From assembly GCF_009676955.1 (NCBI RefSeq), contig NZ_CP045696.1:2995001-3059000 (forward strand): DNA of 64,000 bases, given 5' to 3'. Source of the stretch: Sodaliphilus pleomorphus (GTDB taxonomy: Bacteria > Bacteroidota > Bacteroidia > Bacteroidales > Muribaculaceae). The translations under genes were made by a program, and so were the position numbers. The notes under the pieces were generated by a model, which worked only from the letters and a program-made list of their open reading frames with translations, was not told the origin of the DNA and did not search any database. Of this stretch, positions 53,727-62,251 are shown piece by piece. How positions within the stretch are numbered: position 1 is the stretch's first letter; each line of letters begins with the position of its first letter.

Positions 53727-54443
53727 TCAACCGATGATGGCATCTACCTGCTGCGTCTCGATGCCAGGCAGCATCTCTACAAGGTGACGCGCGATTCTTT
53801 CCCGCGACTCGGCTGGACTGCAGCCTGCTTGCAAAGCCTCGGGGCCAAAGAAATCCTCGGGCCTGCAGTAGCGTGCTACGCCCCAGCCGTAGCGTCGGCC
53901 CGTCTTGTCGATTTTGTACTCAAAGTCGGCAACCACGAGATAGGTGCCCATTTGCAGTCGTGTGAGGCACGTCTCGAGCCCCTCGATGCGGGGCGTGCGC
54001 TTGAGCTTCTGCGTGAGGCGTTGCGACTCCCTGAGCAGTGGGTTGTCCTCTCTCGCCTGCCGAGGATAGGAGTAGCCGCACAGCCTGCGCAACTCGGTGG
54101 TGAGCAATGAGCCGTGTTGCCTGATGGTGTCGAGCACCTTCAGCTCCTGGCGCGAAGGCTGTGTGTGGGCGCGGCGCCAGTTGGCCAAGTGCTTGTACCA
54201 GTCGAGTGTGACATACATGGCCTTGCCCCTGAGCAGCTTGCCATAGGCAAATGCTCCATTTAGTATCACGGGCCCTTTCCACTCCCACGGGCCATCGGCA
54301 TCATCGTTGAAACGCAGCTCCTGGGGCGTGTTTTCCCATATCGAGAAACCAGGAATAGCATTGGCGAAAAACGGCATGAAGCCACAACTCGCTATGAGCC
54401 GTTCCATGTCGTGCATGTGGTGAATAGTGACTGGGGTGTACAT
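53727..54443 (-). CDS. AlkZ/YcaQ-related DNA glycosylase-like protein
   Basis: A 238-aa soluble protein similar to the short AlkZ-related family of Bacteroidota. MERLIASCGFMPFFANAIPG, DGPWEWKGPVILNGAFAYGK and YVTLDWYKHLANWRR are typical. The middle part is winged-helix-like (KVLDTIRQHGSLLTTELRRL). AlkZ proteins unhook DNA crosslinks; this shorter relative is uncharacterised and the QxQ catalytic motif of AlkZ is not seen. Its promoter (TAAATTTG, minus 54484-54491) lies inside the 73-bp duplication made by the adjacent IS1634-type element. Confidence 0.75.
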   Translation of the reverse strand: MYTPVTIHHMHDMERLIASCGFMPFFANAIPGFSIWENTPQELRFNDDADGPWEWKGPVILNGAFAYGKLLRGKAMYVTLDWYKHLANWRRAHTQPSRQELKVLDTIRQHGSLLTTELRRLCGYSYPRQAREDNPLLRESQRLTQKLKRTPRIEGLETCLTRLQMGTYLVVADFEYKIDKTGRRYGWGVARYCRPEDFFGPEALQAGCSPAESRERIARHLVEMLPGIETQQVDAIIG

Positions 54444-54456
54444 GTTGACTGCAACT

Positions 54457-54529
54457 GTCGGGTTTGTAGCCCGAACACGGCTGCAAATTTAGAAAAAGTT
54501 TTCATTATAGTAGTATTTTTTGTAATTTT
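54457..54529. repeat. 73-bp target site duplication, left copy
   Basis: Identical over 73 bp to 56674-56746. The two copies immediately flank the IS1634-type element. This copy carries the -7 box of the AlkZ-related gene (minus, 54484-54491). Confidence 0.95.
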
Positions 54530-56673
54530 CCTAATTTGACAGTTTGTTGTATTAACGTGTTACTACACAATACTTTACATAGTAAAGTAATGTAGCTAAT
54601 TTTTCGGTGCTGCAAGGATTAACCTTTGTTAACCTTTCGGTAGAACGCGTTCATCGCTGCTTTTGTGATTATCTGTTTGTTAACTTCCACACCGGCAAGC
54701 TCTTGCAGTTGGTCGGTGAGGCTGGTGCGCTGGAACATGGGCACGTATCCCAGTCCCTGGATTTGTCCGAAGCGCAGGTTCTGGAGAGTGTCGATCAGCT
54801 GGTCGACGGTCAGGGGGTGCTCCTTGTAGGCCTCGGGGAACGAGTCGGCCAGCTGCTTTTGCAGGAGCTTGAGCAGCAGCAGTGCGAGGAAGCAGACGAG
54901 GAAGTGGGAGCGGATGCGGTCCTGCCTGGAGAGGTAGACGGGTCTGGCCTCGAGGTGGGTCTTGGTGGTGCGGAACAGGTGCTCTATCTCGTGATGGAAG
55001 GAGCGTGCCTTGAGCACGAACGCGGCCTCGTCGTCGAGCGAGGTGGCGTAGGCGTAGAAGCCGTCGAGCTTCTCCTCCTGCCCTAGGATGTCGTCATTGA
55101 TGACCATCTCGGTCTTGACGGCCGTCTGTCCGTCGTCGGTCTTGTGTATGGTCTCTATGTAGTTGAGCGGTGACTGCTGCGAGCGGCGCGGGTTGGCCTG
55201 CCCCCTGGCCACTATCTTCCTGGCCGCCGCGAGGCGCTCGGCGCGCTTGTGCCTGAGGAAGAGGGCGAAGTCGTGGCTGTAGGTGATGATGACCCTCTCG
55301 GCCCTGGAGGAGCTTTGCCATTGCCTGATGCGTCGCCCCCGGGCGTCGACGGGCGTTGCGCCGGGGTTCTCCCTGCGGGCCTCGAGCCACTGCGGGTTGA
55401 GGCATTTCACGGTTTTGTCGACAAGTATCTCCTTGTAGAATGTGGTCTGGCGCAGCAGGGAGCTGTCAGCCTGGCCGCCCTCGCGCAGCACGTCCAGGTT
55501 GTAGAGGCCGCCGTCGGAGTACTTCTCGTGCAGCAGCCTGGCCTTTTCCCCGTCGGCGCAGTAGCCCAGCCTCCAGCCCCTGGGGTCGACGGCGGCCCGG
55601 CGGTCGGCGGCGGGCAGCGAGGGGATCGACTGGACGCAGATGTAGTCGCGGCCCTGGTCCATGTTGTAGCGCCGGTTGCCCTCCGAGGCCAGGCCGGCGT
55701 CGGTGGAGACGACGAACTCGGTCAGGCCGAACTTGCGCCTCAGCACATCCTCGAGCGGCTGGAGCGTGGCCTGCTCCGACTCGTTGCCCGGGAAGACCAC
55801 AAAGGCCAGCGGGATGCCGTCCATGTCCATGAACATGCCCATCTGCACGATGGGGCTGGGCCGGTTCTCTTTCGACTTGCCGCGCTTGCGCAGCCCGGCC
55901 ACGAGCTCGCCGGTCTCTATGTTCACCGTGTCCCTGTCGTTGTCCTCGATCTCGAAGTAGTAGTTGGTGCAGTCGTAGTAGATCACCCTGTCCCTGCGTT
56001 CCATGAACCTGGCCGAGCAGGCGTAGACGCCGGCCTGGATGTCGTCGATGTGGCCCGAGAGCAGGCTCAGGGCCCGGTACATGTCGGCCTCGCCGAACTT
56101 CGGGGGCCGCACCAGCCCCTGCGCCTTTCGCAGCGTCCTCTGCTTGGAGCAGGGGAAGAGCAGACGGCCCGTGACCAGCGTCCTCAATATCCCGTCGAGG
56201 TCGAACTTCGCCTTGCTCGCCTTCTTGATCTCGGCGCACATGCGGGGCAGGCCGAGCCTGTTGTAGAGCGGCAGCAGCATCAGGTCGCCGCCCGCCCGCA
56301 GAGGCAGGTCGCCCATCCCCACGGTCTGGCCCGGGTAGAAGTCAACCGAAATGCGCTCCCTGCCGGCCTTCTCCTCCTCGGTCATGCGGGCCGCCAGGTC
56401 CCTGACCCACTGGCGCGGGTCCTGGCAGCCGTACTTGCGCCTGATGTCCTCAAGCAGCCCCAGCCGCCTGACAGTCTTTGTGGTAGACTTGCCGTCGATG
56501 CGCACCGACTTCTGGATGTAAGCCCACGTGCCCTTCTTTGTAGTGCCGAATGTCGCCTTCATATCGATAATCCTTTAATGTAATAACTACTATTAGCTAC
56601 AAATATACAAATAAAAAATGAACTGTGCAACAATTCATTAGAAAAAATTTTACACTCTAACTGTCAAAGTCCC
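54530..56673 (-). mobile_element. IS1634-family insertion sequence with 73-bp target duplication
   Basis: 2144 bp between the identical 73-bp direct repeats. The ends begin CCTAATTTGACAGTT and, on the other strand, GGGACTTTGACAGTT, sharing TTTGACAGTT as the terminal inverted repeat core. The IS1634 family is known for unusually long and variable target duplications, which fits. It carries one transposase gene and no passenger genes. Confidence 0.92.
54619..56562 (-). CDS. IS1634-family transposase
   Basis: A 647-aa IS4-superfamily DDE transposase. DRVIYYDCTNYYFEIED holds the first Asp, FVVSTDAGLASEGNRRYN the second (TDAG), and FHHEIEHLFRTTKTHLEARP the Y/H-x-x-E region with the catalytic Glu. 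Length and motifs match the IS1634 group. It is much more GC-rich than the flanking genes, in line with an outside origin. The frame is intact. Confidence 0.92.
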   Translation of the reverse strand: MKATFGTTKKGTWAYIQKSVRIDGKSTTKTVRRLGLLEDIRRKYGCQDPRQWVRDLAARMTEEEKAGRERISVDFYPGQTVGMGDLPLRAGGDLMLLPLYNRLGLPRMCAEIKKASKAKFDLDGILRTLVTGRLLFPCSKQRTLRKAQGLVRPPKFGEADMYRALSLLSGHIDDIQAGVYACSARFMERRDRVIYYDCTNYYFEIEDNDRDTVNIETGELVAGLRKRGKSKENRPSPIVQMGMFMDMDGIPLAFVVFPGNESEQATLQPLEDVLRRKFGLTEFVVSTDAGLASEGNRRYNMDQGRDYICVQSIPSLPAADRRAAVDPRGWRLGYCADGEKARLLHEKYSDGGLYNLDVLREGGQADSSLLRQTTFYKEILVDKTVKCLNPQWLEARRENPGATPVDARGRRIRQWQSSSRAERVIITYSHDFALFLRHKRAERLAAARKIVARGQANPRRSQQSPLNYIETIHKTDDGQTAVKTEMVINDDILGQEEKLDGFYAYATSLDDEAAFVLKARSFHHEIEHLFRTTKTHLEARPVYLSRQDRIRSHFLVCFLALLLLKLLQKQLADSFPEAYKEHPLTVDQLIDTLQNLRFGQIQGLGYVPMFQRTSLTDQLQELAGVEVNKQIITKAAMNAFYRKVNKG

Positions 56674-56746
56674 GTCGGGTTTGTAGCCCGAACACGGCTG
56701 CAAATTTAGAAAAAGTTTTCATTATAGTAGTATTTTTTGTAATTTT
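56674..56746. repeat. 73-bp target site duplication, right copy
   Basis: Second copy of 54457-54529. Its last bases form most of the pheS -7 box (TAATTTTG, 56740-56747), so pheS keeps its native promoter. Confidence 0.95.
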
Positions 56747-56747
56747 G
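56740..56747 (+). promoter_or_regulatory. -7 element of pheS
   Basis: TAATTTTG followed by C at the junction of the right target duplication and native sequence, 16 nt before the pheS start codon. Confidence 0.6.
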
Positions 56748-56763
56748 CGTGCAAATAGTGTAA

Positions 56764-57810
56764 ATGCTTATTATGTTACTCGAAAAAATTGAAGCCCTGA
56801 AGGGGCAAATCAGCAATTTGAAAGCCGAGAACGAAGAGGCCCTTGAGGCCCTTCGCATCAAATACTTGAGCAAGAAAGGCGAGATTTCTGAGCTCTTCAG
56901 CGAGTTCCGCAGTGTTCCACCTGAGCAAAAGCGTGAATTCGGACAAAAACTAAACGAGCTGAAAACTCTTGCTACCGACAAAATCAACACCTTGCGCGAC
57001 AGTTTCAAGGCCAAAGAGAAAGAGGCCCACAAGATCGATATCACTCGCCCGGCGATGCCCGACGAGATAGGCACTCGTCATCCCATATCGCTTGTGCGCA
57101 AGGAAATCATCGACATTTTCTCCCGACTGGGTTTCACTCTCTCCGAGGGGCCCGAGGTCGAGGATGACTGGCACGTCTTCAGTGCGCTCAACTTTGCTGC
57201 CGATCATCCGGCACGCGACATGCAGGACACATTCTTCATCAATCAAGATCCTGACGATGTGAAACGCAACATCATCTTGCGCTCTCACACCAGCTCGGTG
57301 CAGGTGCGCACCATGGAGCGGCAGCAGCCCCCCATTCGCATTATCTGCCCAGGCCGGGTTTATCGCAACGAGGCCATCACGGCGCGTGCCCACTGCTTCT
57401 TCCACCAGATTGAGGGGCTCTACATCGACAAGCACGTGACCTTTGCCGACCTCAAGCAGGTGCTGCTCTATTTTGCACAGGAATTGTTTGGCAAGGATAC
57501 TAAGATACGCCTGCGCCCCAGCTACTTCCCCTTTACCGAGCCCAGTGCCGAGATGGATGTGTCGTGCATGCTGTGTGGCGGCAAGGGCTGTGGCTTCTGC
57601 AAGCACACGGGTTGGGTCGAAATTCTGGGTTGTGGCATGGTCGACCCCAATGTGTTGAAGGCCAGTGGAATCGATCCCGATGTGTACAGCGGCTATGCCT
57701 TCGGTCTCGGTATCGAGCGCATTACCAACCTCAAGTACATGGTCAAGGACCTGCGCATGTTCAGCGAGAACGATGTGCGCTTCCTCGATGAGTTTGAGGC
57801 CGCACATTGA
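56764..57810 (+). CDS. pheS: phenylalanine-tRNA ligase alpha subunit
   Basis: A 348-aa class II synthetase subunit. An N-terminal coiled coil (EKIEALKGQISNLKAENEEA) binds tRNA. Motif 2 is in RIICPGRVYRNEA, the active-site region includes FFHQIEGLYID, and motif 3 is YAFGLGIERITNLKY. A four-Cys stretch (CMLCGGKGCGFCKHTG) occurs late in the protein. It charges tRNA-Phe together with PheT, which is not adjacent. ATG 56764 or 56773 could be the start. A strong terminator follows. Confidence 0.96.
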   Translation: MLIMLLEKIEALKGQISNLKAENEEALEALRIKYLSKKGEISELFSEFRSVPPEQKREFGQKLNELKTLATDKINTLRDSFKAKEKEAHKIDITRPAMPDEIGTRHPISLVRKEIIDIFSRLGFTLSEGPEVEDDWHVFSALNFAADHPARDMQDTFFINQDPDDVKRNIILRSHTSSVQVRTMERQQPPIRIICPGRVYRNEAITARAHCFFHQIEGLYIDKHVTFADLKQVLLYFAQELFGKDTKIRLRPSYFPFTEPSAEMDVSCMLCGGKGCGFCKHTGWVEILGCGMVDPNVLKASGIDPDVYSGYAFGLGIERITNLKYMVKDLRMFSENDVRFLDEFEAAH

Positions 57811-57850
57811 AAAATAGAAAACTAATTTGTTCTCATATCATTTAACGTGG

Positions 57851-57900
57851 AGAAGTGATGCACTCCAGATTGCGTGTGGAGTGCATCATTCTCTTTTTTT
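57851..57900 (+). terminator. intrinsic terminator of pheS
   Basis: AGAAGTGATGCACTCCA pairs with TGGAGTGCATCATTCT around a 9-nt loop and is followed by a T run. Confidence 0.88.
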
Positions 57901-57915
57901 AATTTTTGCTCAATC

Positions 57916-58551
57916 ATGACAATAAAGGAACGTTATGACGGCTGTTTGGACTACTGGCGCAGCCAGATGCCATCGCCCACCACCGAGTTGCACTACGACA
58001 ATCCCTTCCAGCTGCTCATGGCTGTGATGCTCTCGGCGCAATGCACCGACAAGCGCATCAACCAAATCAGCCCCGCTTTGTTTGAGGCCTTTCCCACACC
58101 CCAGGTCATGGCCCAGTCGAGTGTGGAGGAGATATTCCCTTATATCAAGAGCGTGTCCTATCCCAATAGCAAGGCTCAGCACCTATATGACATGGCATGC
58201 ATGCTCGTCGACAAGTTTCACGGGCAGGTGCCAGCTACCATGCAAGAGCTCACCCAGCTGCCAGGAGTGGGGCGCAAGACGGCCAATGTGATGCTGGGCA
58301 CAGTCTTCAACCAGCCGGCCATTCCCGTCGACACCCACGTCTTCAGGGTCTCCAACCGCATAGGGCTTGCCACAGGCAAGACCCCCCTCGAGGTGGAGAC
58401 TGGCCTGAAAAAACACTTGTCACCAGCCGACCAAATCAAAGCGCATCACTGGATATTGTTGCATGGCCGCTATGTGTGTAAGGCTTCCAAACCCGATTGC
58501 TTGAATTGTGGAGTGAGCCGCTTCTGCAAAACTTTCAATCAGAAGAAATAG
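57916..58551 (+). CDS. nth: endonuclease III
   Basis: A 211-aa DNA glycosylase/AP lyase. The helix-hairpin-helix LPGVGRKTANVML contains the catalytic Lys, and the Asp lies in PVDTHVFRVSNR. The C-terminal iron-sulfur loop shows the C-x6-C-x2-C-x5-C pattern (CKASKPDCLNCGVSRFC). It removes oxidised pyrimidines from DNA. ATG 57916 (MTIKERYDG) is the family start. It begins 106 bp after pheS, just behind the terminator. Confidence 0.96.
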   Translation: MTIKERYDGCLDYWRSQMPSPTTELHYDNPFQLLMAVMLSAQCTDKRINQISPALFEAFPTPQVMAQSSVEEIFPYIKSVSYPNSKAQHLYDMACMLVDKFHGQVPATMQELTQLPGVGRKTANVMLGTVFNQPAIPVDTHVFRVSNRIGLATGKTPLEVETGLKKHLSPADQIKAHHWILLHGRYVCKASKPDCLNCGVSRFCKTFNQKK

Positions 58552-58763
58552 TTGTTTGTCCACACATTTTGGGATGTTAGCCCAATAAAAAGCATGAAAA
58601 TGTGTCTTGTTTGGGAAATGAAGTGTCCTTTTTTACCTTTTTTTAAATTTTCCTTTTAAACTATTTTGTGTGTTTCGGGTCATATTGTCGCAATTCAGAA
58701 AACAACGGGTTGCACATGATTATTGAAAACAACGAATAAACAAACGGTTAATTAATTAGAATT
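58552..58763. other. upstream region of the interrupted beta-barrel gene
   Basis: 212 bp. ACACATTTT (58562-58570) can pair with AAAATGTGT further on, enclosing GGG-ATGTTAG-CCC, followed by a T-rich stretch, so an nth terminator is possible. No clear -7 box for the beta-barrel gene was found. Confidence 0.4.
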
Positions 58764-58777
58764 ATGAAAAAGATTTT

Positions 58778-58782
58778 ATTAC
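58778..58782. repeat. 5-bp target duplication of IS1380, left copy
   Basis: ATTAC directly before the IS1380 end CCTAAAATCCGCAAC; the partner is at 61544-61548. Confidence 0.8.
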
Positions 58783-58952
58783 CCTAAAATCCGCAACTAT
58801 CATCCAATACACGATTAAGGGTAGATTTATGAGTCGTTAGTAGCAGCTTTCAGTAAAAAGCAACAGCACAACATCAATATGTAGCCACCATCCCCTTACC
58901 CCACGATGCGACTTGAGGTAATACGCAGATTCAAACCGGAAAGAAAGGATTC

Positions 58953-60242
58953 TTATCCGAATTCTGTTTTGAAGGGTTTTGCATAAGCTCGGTTCTCTGT
59001 GTAGATATTCAGCACGTATTGCCTTGCAGTCATGATCCACTTGGCAGGTACGGAGATGAATCTGAAGACAAAAGCCTTTATGCGACTCGTTTTCTTGAGC
59101 CCAAAAGCCTTGGTGTCAAGCCTGCTCATGATGGTCTTGTAGAAATTGTGTATCAATGCAGTAAGCAGAAGAAAGACAGTATTCTCCGCCATGAATGACT
59201 TGGGGAGCCTGCTCCAACCGAATCCGTTGTTCATGTCGTCAAAGATACGTTCCTTGCCGCCACGCAGATTGTAGAATTCAACAATGTCCCTTGTCGATGA
59301 CTTGTAATCGTTGGTCAGAATACAACGGTAAGTGTATTCGCCTTCCCACAGGTCAAGGTCGCCACTGTTGCGTCTTTGTCTCTGGATGACAAGACGATAG
59401 CACTTGCCTTCCCATTTCTCAACGAGAATGGAATTGAGTTCGAACTGGATGCCGTTAATCTCCTCCGTCTTCCATCCTCTCAGAGCAAAGATGTCATTGT
59501 AGAGCGAACTGCATCGGTTGGCACGGATGTAGAAATGTTTGCAATGCTTCTCTATCTCACTGACGATTTCCTTCGAGCAGGAACCGCAGTCTGCCCTGAA
59601 GCGATTTACACGGATGTTCTGGGATTCCAGAAGAGCGAAGAATCTCTTATGGGTGTCTGCCTGATGAAAACGCACATTCGTGTTACCATCGCTGTTCTCG
59701 ATATAGACTATCTTGTCACCGATAACATATACGCCAGGCCTGTAGCCGAGGAACTTTTTGTAGGTCGGTTTTGCATCATACTTCTCCGTTTCAAGGAACT
59801 GATGGTCAAAGTCAACATCGTATTCCTCAATTTCCTTCAACTCGCCTGTAGAAACCAAAGCGTTTATAAGCAATGTGTTGAGTTTGTCTGCAGTATTGAA
59901 ATCATAGGTCTTGCCTTGGTCGGAAGTATAGGAGATGTTTTCCTGTGTCAGTTCCTTGATGGCTCTGAGGATGGTATCAGAGCTGCATGTACGAAGGGTA
60001 GGATGATACGAGAGATGGCGCATCAGTTGTGACGTTACGTCTTCCACGCATGAGCCGCCACAGAAATAAACGCTCATCAGCGAACGGACTATCTCGCTGA
60101 ACTGATATCCGAAGATACTGCTGCATCTCTGACCCAGTGTTGAGTCGATAACGGGTGAAAGCATGGAGTCAAATTTCTCCATGATTGAAAAAATTCCTCC
60201 AAAAGGTGTGAGTTTCTCAGATTTAATTTGTATTTTTGCCAT
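58953..60242 (-). CDS. IS1380-family transposase
   Basis: A 429-aa transposase of the IS1380 group common in Bacteroides. DDE landmarks are the first Asp in EEYDVDFDHQFLE, the second in RFRADCGSCSKE and the Glu in NLRGGKERIFDDMNNGFG. The frame is complete. Its upstream control region is now cut by the divergent IS30 copy 90 bp away, which may silence it or change its expression. Confidence 0.93.
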   Translation of the reverse strand: MAKIQIKSEKLTPFGGIFSIMEKFDSMLSPVIDSTLGQRCSSIFGYQFSEIVRSLMSVYFCGGSCVEDVTSQLMRHLSYHPTLRTCSSDTILRAIKELTQENISYTSDQGKTYDFNTADKLNTLLINALVSTGELKEIEEYDVDFDHQFLETEKYDAKPTYKKFLGYRPGVYVIGDKIVYIENSDGNTNVRFHQADTHKRFFALLESQNIRVNRFRADCGSCSKEIVSEIEKHCKHFYIRANRCSSLYNDIFALRGWKTEEINGIQFELNSILVEKWEGKCYRLVIQRQRRNSGDLDLWEGEYTYRCILTNDYKSSTRDIVEFYNLRGGKERIFDDMNNGFGWSRLPKSFMAENTVFLLLTALIHNFYKTIMSRLDTKAFGLKKTSRIKAFVFRFISVPAKWIMTARQYVLNIYTENRAYAKPFKTEFG

Positions 60243-60331
60243 GTCATATTAGAGTTTTGCTTGTTTTCTTTTTGCAACACTAAGATAAGTGAAAATTCTG
60301 ACATGGCAAAATCCTGGGCAACTTTTTGTTT

Positions 60332-61491
60332 GCTAATTCCAATTAGAAGTGCAAAACTCTGCGGTGCATTAAAACATGAAAAACACCGCGGAGGTTTGCC
60401 TTGCGGCTGGGGGCGCGAAGCCCCCAAAGAGCATTGGCGGATAACTTAAGCAATACAAAAAAAGAGGAGATCTTTCGTTCCCCTCCCTAAGATTAATTAA
60501 TTTTGTATTGTGATGTATAAACAATTAACCTCGGAGCAAAGATACACAATAAGTGTGCTACTCCAAACGAAATTCTCACTTAGTTTCATAGCCGAGACTA
60601 TTGGTGTGTCAGTAAGCACGGTTTCTCGTGAGCGAAGGCGTAATTCTAATGCTAAAGGCGTTTATGACGCACGTACGGCCGTATTGAAAGTCAAACGACG
60701 CAAGGCCAGGACACCTGGCAATCGCCGTATCGCTCCCTATGTACGCAGCCGTGTTTTTGAACTTATCCGTAAGGAGCAGTGGTCGCCGGAGGAAGTCGCC
60801 GGATGGCTTGGCAAGAAAGAGGGCATCACGGTGTCCAAGTCAACCATATACAACTGGATAGCGGCCCTTTCCCCACATTACGGGGACAACATCCGAAAGC
60901 ACCTCAGGCATGGAGGCAGACCAAGGCAAAAGTCCTTGCTTACCACCAAGGCGCATATTCCCAACCGCCTCTCCATTGACGAAAGACCGGAAACGGACTA
61001 TGGACAGACCATAGGAGACTGGGAGATGGACACCATCGTAGGAAAGGAAGGCAAAGGTGCCATCGTTACTCTGGTTGAGAGGAGGAGCTGCTTTATGCTC
61101 ATGGAGAAACTCGATACGGGAAAGCAGGCCGTTCCACTGGCATATGCCGTGGTGAGACTCATACGGGAGAGCGGGTTGCCTGTAAGGTCGATAACGACAG
61201 ACAACGGGCCGGAGTTTGCCGCACACGAAATCATTGCGAGGGAACTTAACACGAAAGTTTACTTCGCACATCCGTACTGCTCGTGGGAGAAGGGAGCTAT
61301 CGAGAACATGAACGGGCTCATCAGGCAATATATTCCGAAGAAGACGGACTTTAGGGGAATTTCAAGGCTATATGTCAAGAGCATCATCGAAAAATTAAAC
61401 AACAGGCCAAGAAAGAAAAACGGATTTCGAAAGCCCAAAGACATGATTAAAGAAAAATAGCGTAACTTTGCACTTGCTTCTGGAATCCGCC
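60332..61491 (+). mobile_element. IS30-family insertion sequence, copy 2 (nested in IS1380)
   Basis: 1160 bp, encoding a protein identical to that of copy 1 at 46714-47873. Possible 3-bp target duplication GTT if the element begins one base earlier (TGCTAATTCC). Before the transposase lie two hairpins (GCGGTG/CACCGC at 60361-60389 and GGGGGC/GCCCCC at 60409-60425) that may block transcription coming in from outside. Confidence 0.93.
60510..61460 (+). CDS. IS30-family transposase (copy 2)
   Basis: A 316-aa transposase identical in sequence to copy 1: helix-turn-helix SFIAETIGVSVSTVSRERRR and DDE residues in GDWEMDTIVG, TTDNGPEF and EKGAIENMNG. Divergent from the IS1380 transposase. Intact. 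Confidence 0.95.
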   Translation: MMYKQLTSEQRYTISVLLQTKFSLSFIAETIGVSVSTVSRERRRNSNAKGVYDARTAVLKVKRRKARTPGNRRIAPYVRSRVFELIRKEQWSPEEVAGWLGKKEGITVSKSTIYNWIAALSPHYGDNIRKHLRHGGRPRQKSLLTTKAHIPNRLSIDERPETDYGQTIGDWEMDTIVGKEGKGAIVTLVERRSCFMLMEKLDTGKQAVPLAYAVVRLIRESGLPVRSITTDNGPEFAAHEIIARELNTKVYFAHPYCSWEKGAIENMNGLIRQYIPKKTDFRGISRLYVKSIIEKLNNRPRKKNGFRKPKDMIKEK

Positions 61492-61543
61492 GTTGCTCAG
61501 GAACTTATAAATAAAGTTAAATTATAGTGTTGCGGAATTAAGG

Positions 61544-61548
61544 ATTAC
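61544..61548. repeat. 5-bp target duplication of IS1380, right copy
   Basis: ATTAC directly after the IS1380 end; continues into CTGGCT of the interrupted beta-barrel gene. Confidence 0.8.
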
Positions 61549-62180
61549 TGGCTGCTGCTGCCATCATGGGCATGAGCGCCGCAAACGCACAAGTTGAATT
61601 TGGAGCCAAGGTTGGCTTTGACCTCACCAACTACTGGGGAGAAGACGTGAGTCACACCTTGCAACCTAACTACCAGGCTGGCCTCGTGATGGAGTACCAT
61701 GCAGCTCCTAAATTTTCGGTTGCCCCCGAAGTTGTCTTTGCAGCACAAGGCGGCAAGAGCGATAACCTCACTTTCCATGCCAACTACGTCAATGTGCCTG
61801 TGATGCTGAAATACTATGTGGCACCTGCCTTCAGCATCGACTTCGGTCCCCAAGTGGGTTTCAACGTCTACAGCAAGGTGACTCCTAAAGACCAGGATGC
61901 TCTCGACCTGGGCGACATGACCAACACTGTTGACTTCGGCCTTGGCTTGGGCGCAACCTACAACCTCACCAACAATGCCTTTATCCAGGCTCGCTACACG
62001 ATGGGCCTCACCAAGGTGTACAAGGATCAATCGGTTGATGTGATGGGTTACAAGCTGACCACCGACAACAAGGCCAAGAACGGCAACATCCAGATCTCGT
62101 TTGGCATGAAGTTCTAAGTCTTTGTTGATGCGATAAATGAATAACGAGTGTTAAAAAATAGATTTTTCTTATTTAACGGG

Positions 62181-62208
62181 AATGGTGGTCATTTTGGCCA
62201 CCATTTTT
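62181..62208 (+). terminator. intrinsic terminator between the two beta-barrel genes
   Basis: AATGGTGG (62181-62188) pairs with CCACCATT (62198-62205), followed by five T. Confidence 0.8.
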
Positions 62209-62229
62209 CTTTATTCAGGCGATATTTCG

Positions 62230-62237
62230 TAATTTTG
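62230..62237 (+). promoter_or_regulatory. -7 element of the intact beta-barrel gene
   Basis: TAATTTTG followed by C, 14 nt before the start codon. Confidence 0.55.
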
Positions 62238-62251
62238 CTGCAAAACAAACG

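Larger units (their letters stand above)
58783..61543 (-). mobile_element. IS1380-family insertion sequence, interrupted by IS30
   Basis: Ends CCTAAAATCCGCAAC (58783-58797) and GTTGCGGAATTAAGG (61529-61543) are imperfect inverted repeats, flanked by ATTAC on both sides. Total span 2761 bp; subtracting the 1160-bp IS30 leaves about 1600 bp, the normal IS1380 size. The IS30 sits between the transposase start and the upstream end. Confidence 0.9.
58764..62117 (+). pseudogene. outer-membrane beta-barrel protein gene interrupted by IS1380 (and IS30)
   Basis: The first six codons (ATG at 58764, MKKILL) and the remainder from 61549 are separated by the nested insertions. Removing the element and one copy of the ATTAC duplication restores MKKILLLAAAAIMGMSAANA, a perfect signal peptide, then QVEFGAKVGFDLTNYWGED and a ~185-residue PorT-like barrel ending GNIQISFGMKF. 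As it stands, an in-frame TAA (61539-61541) precedes the body. The ATG at 61566 would leave only the end of the signal peptide, so export should fail. A paralogue follows at 62252. Confidence 0.92.

Noticed and set aside
54457-54529. The 73-bp repeats as a separate regulatory repeat family
   Set aside because: They are identical, directly oriented and abut the element's inverted ends exactly, so a target duplication explains them.
55249-56583. 444-codon plus-strand frame opposite the IS1634 transposase
   Set aside because: Mirror of a GC-rich transposase gene; no motif of its own.
61566-62117. Beta-barrel gene starting at ATG 61566 as an intact gene
   Set aside because: This start leaves only the tail of a signal peptide; the missing part is found at 58764 on the other side of the IS1380.
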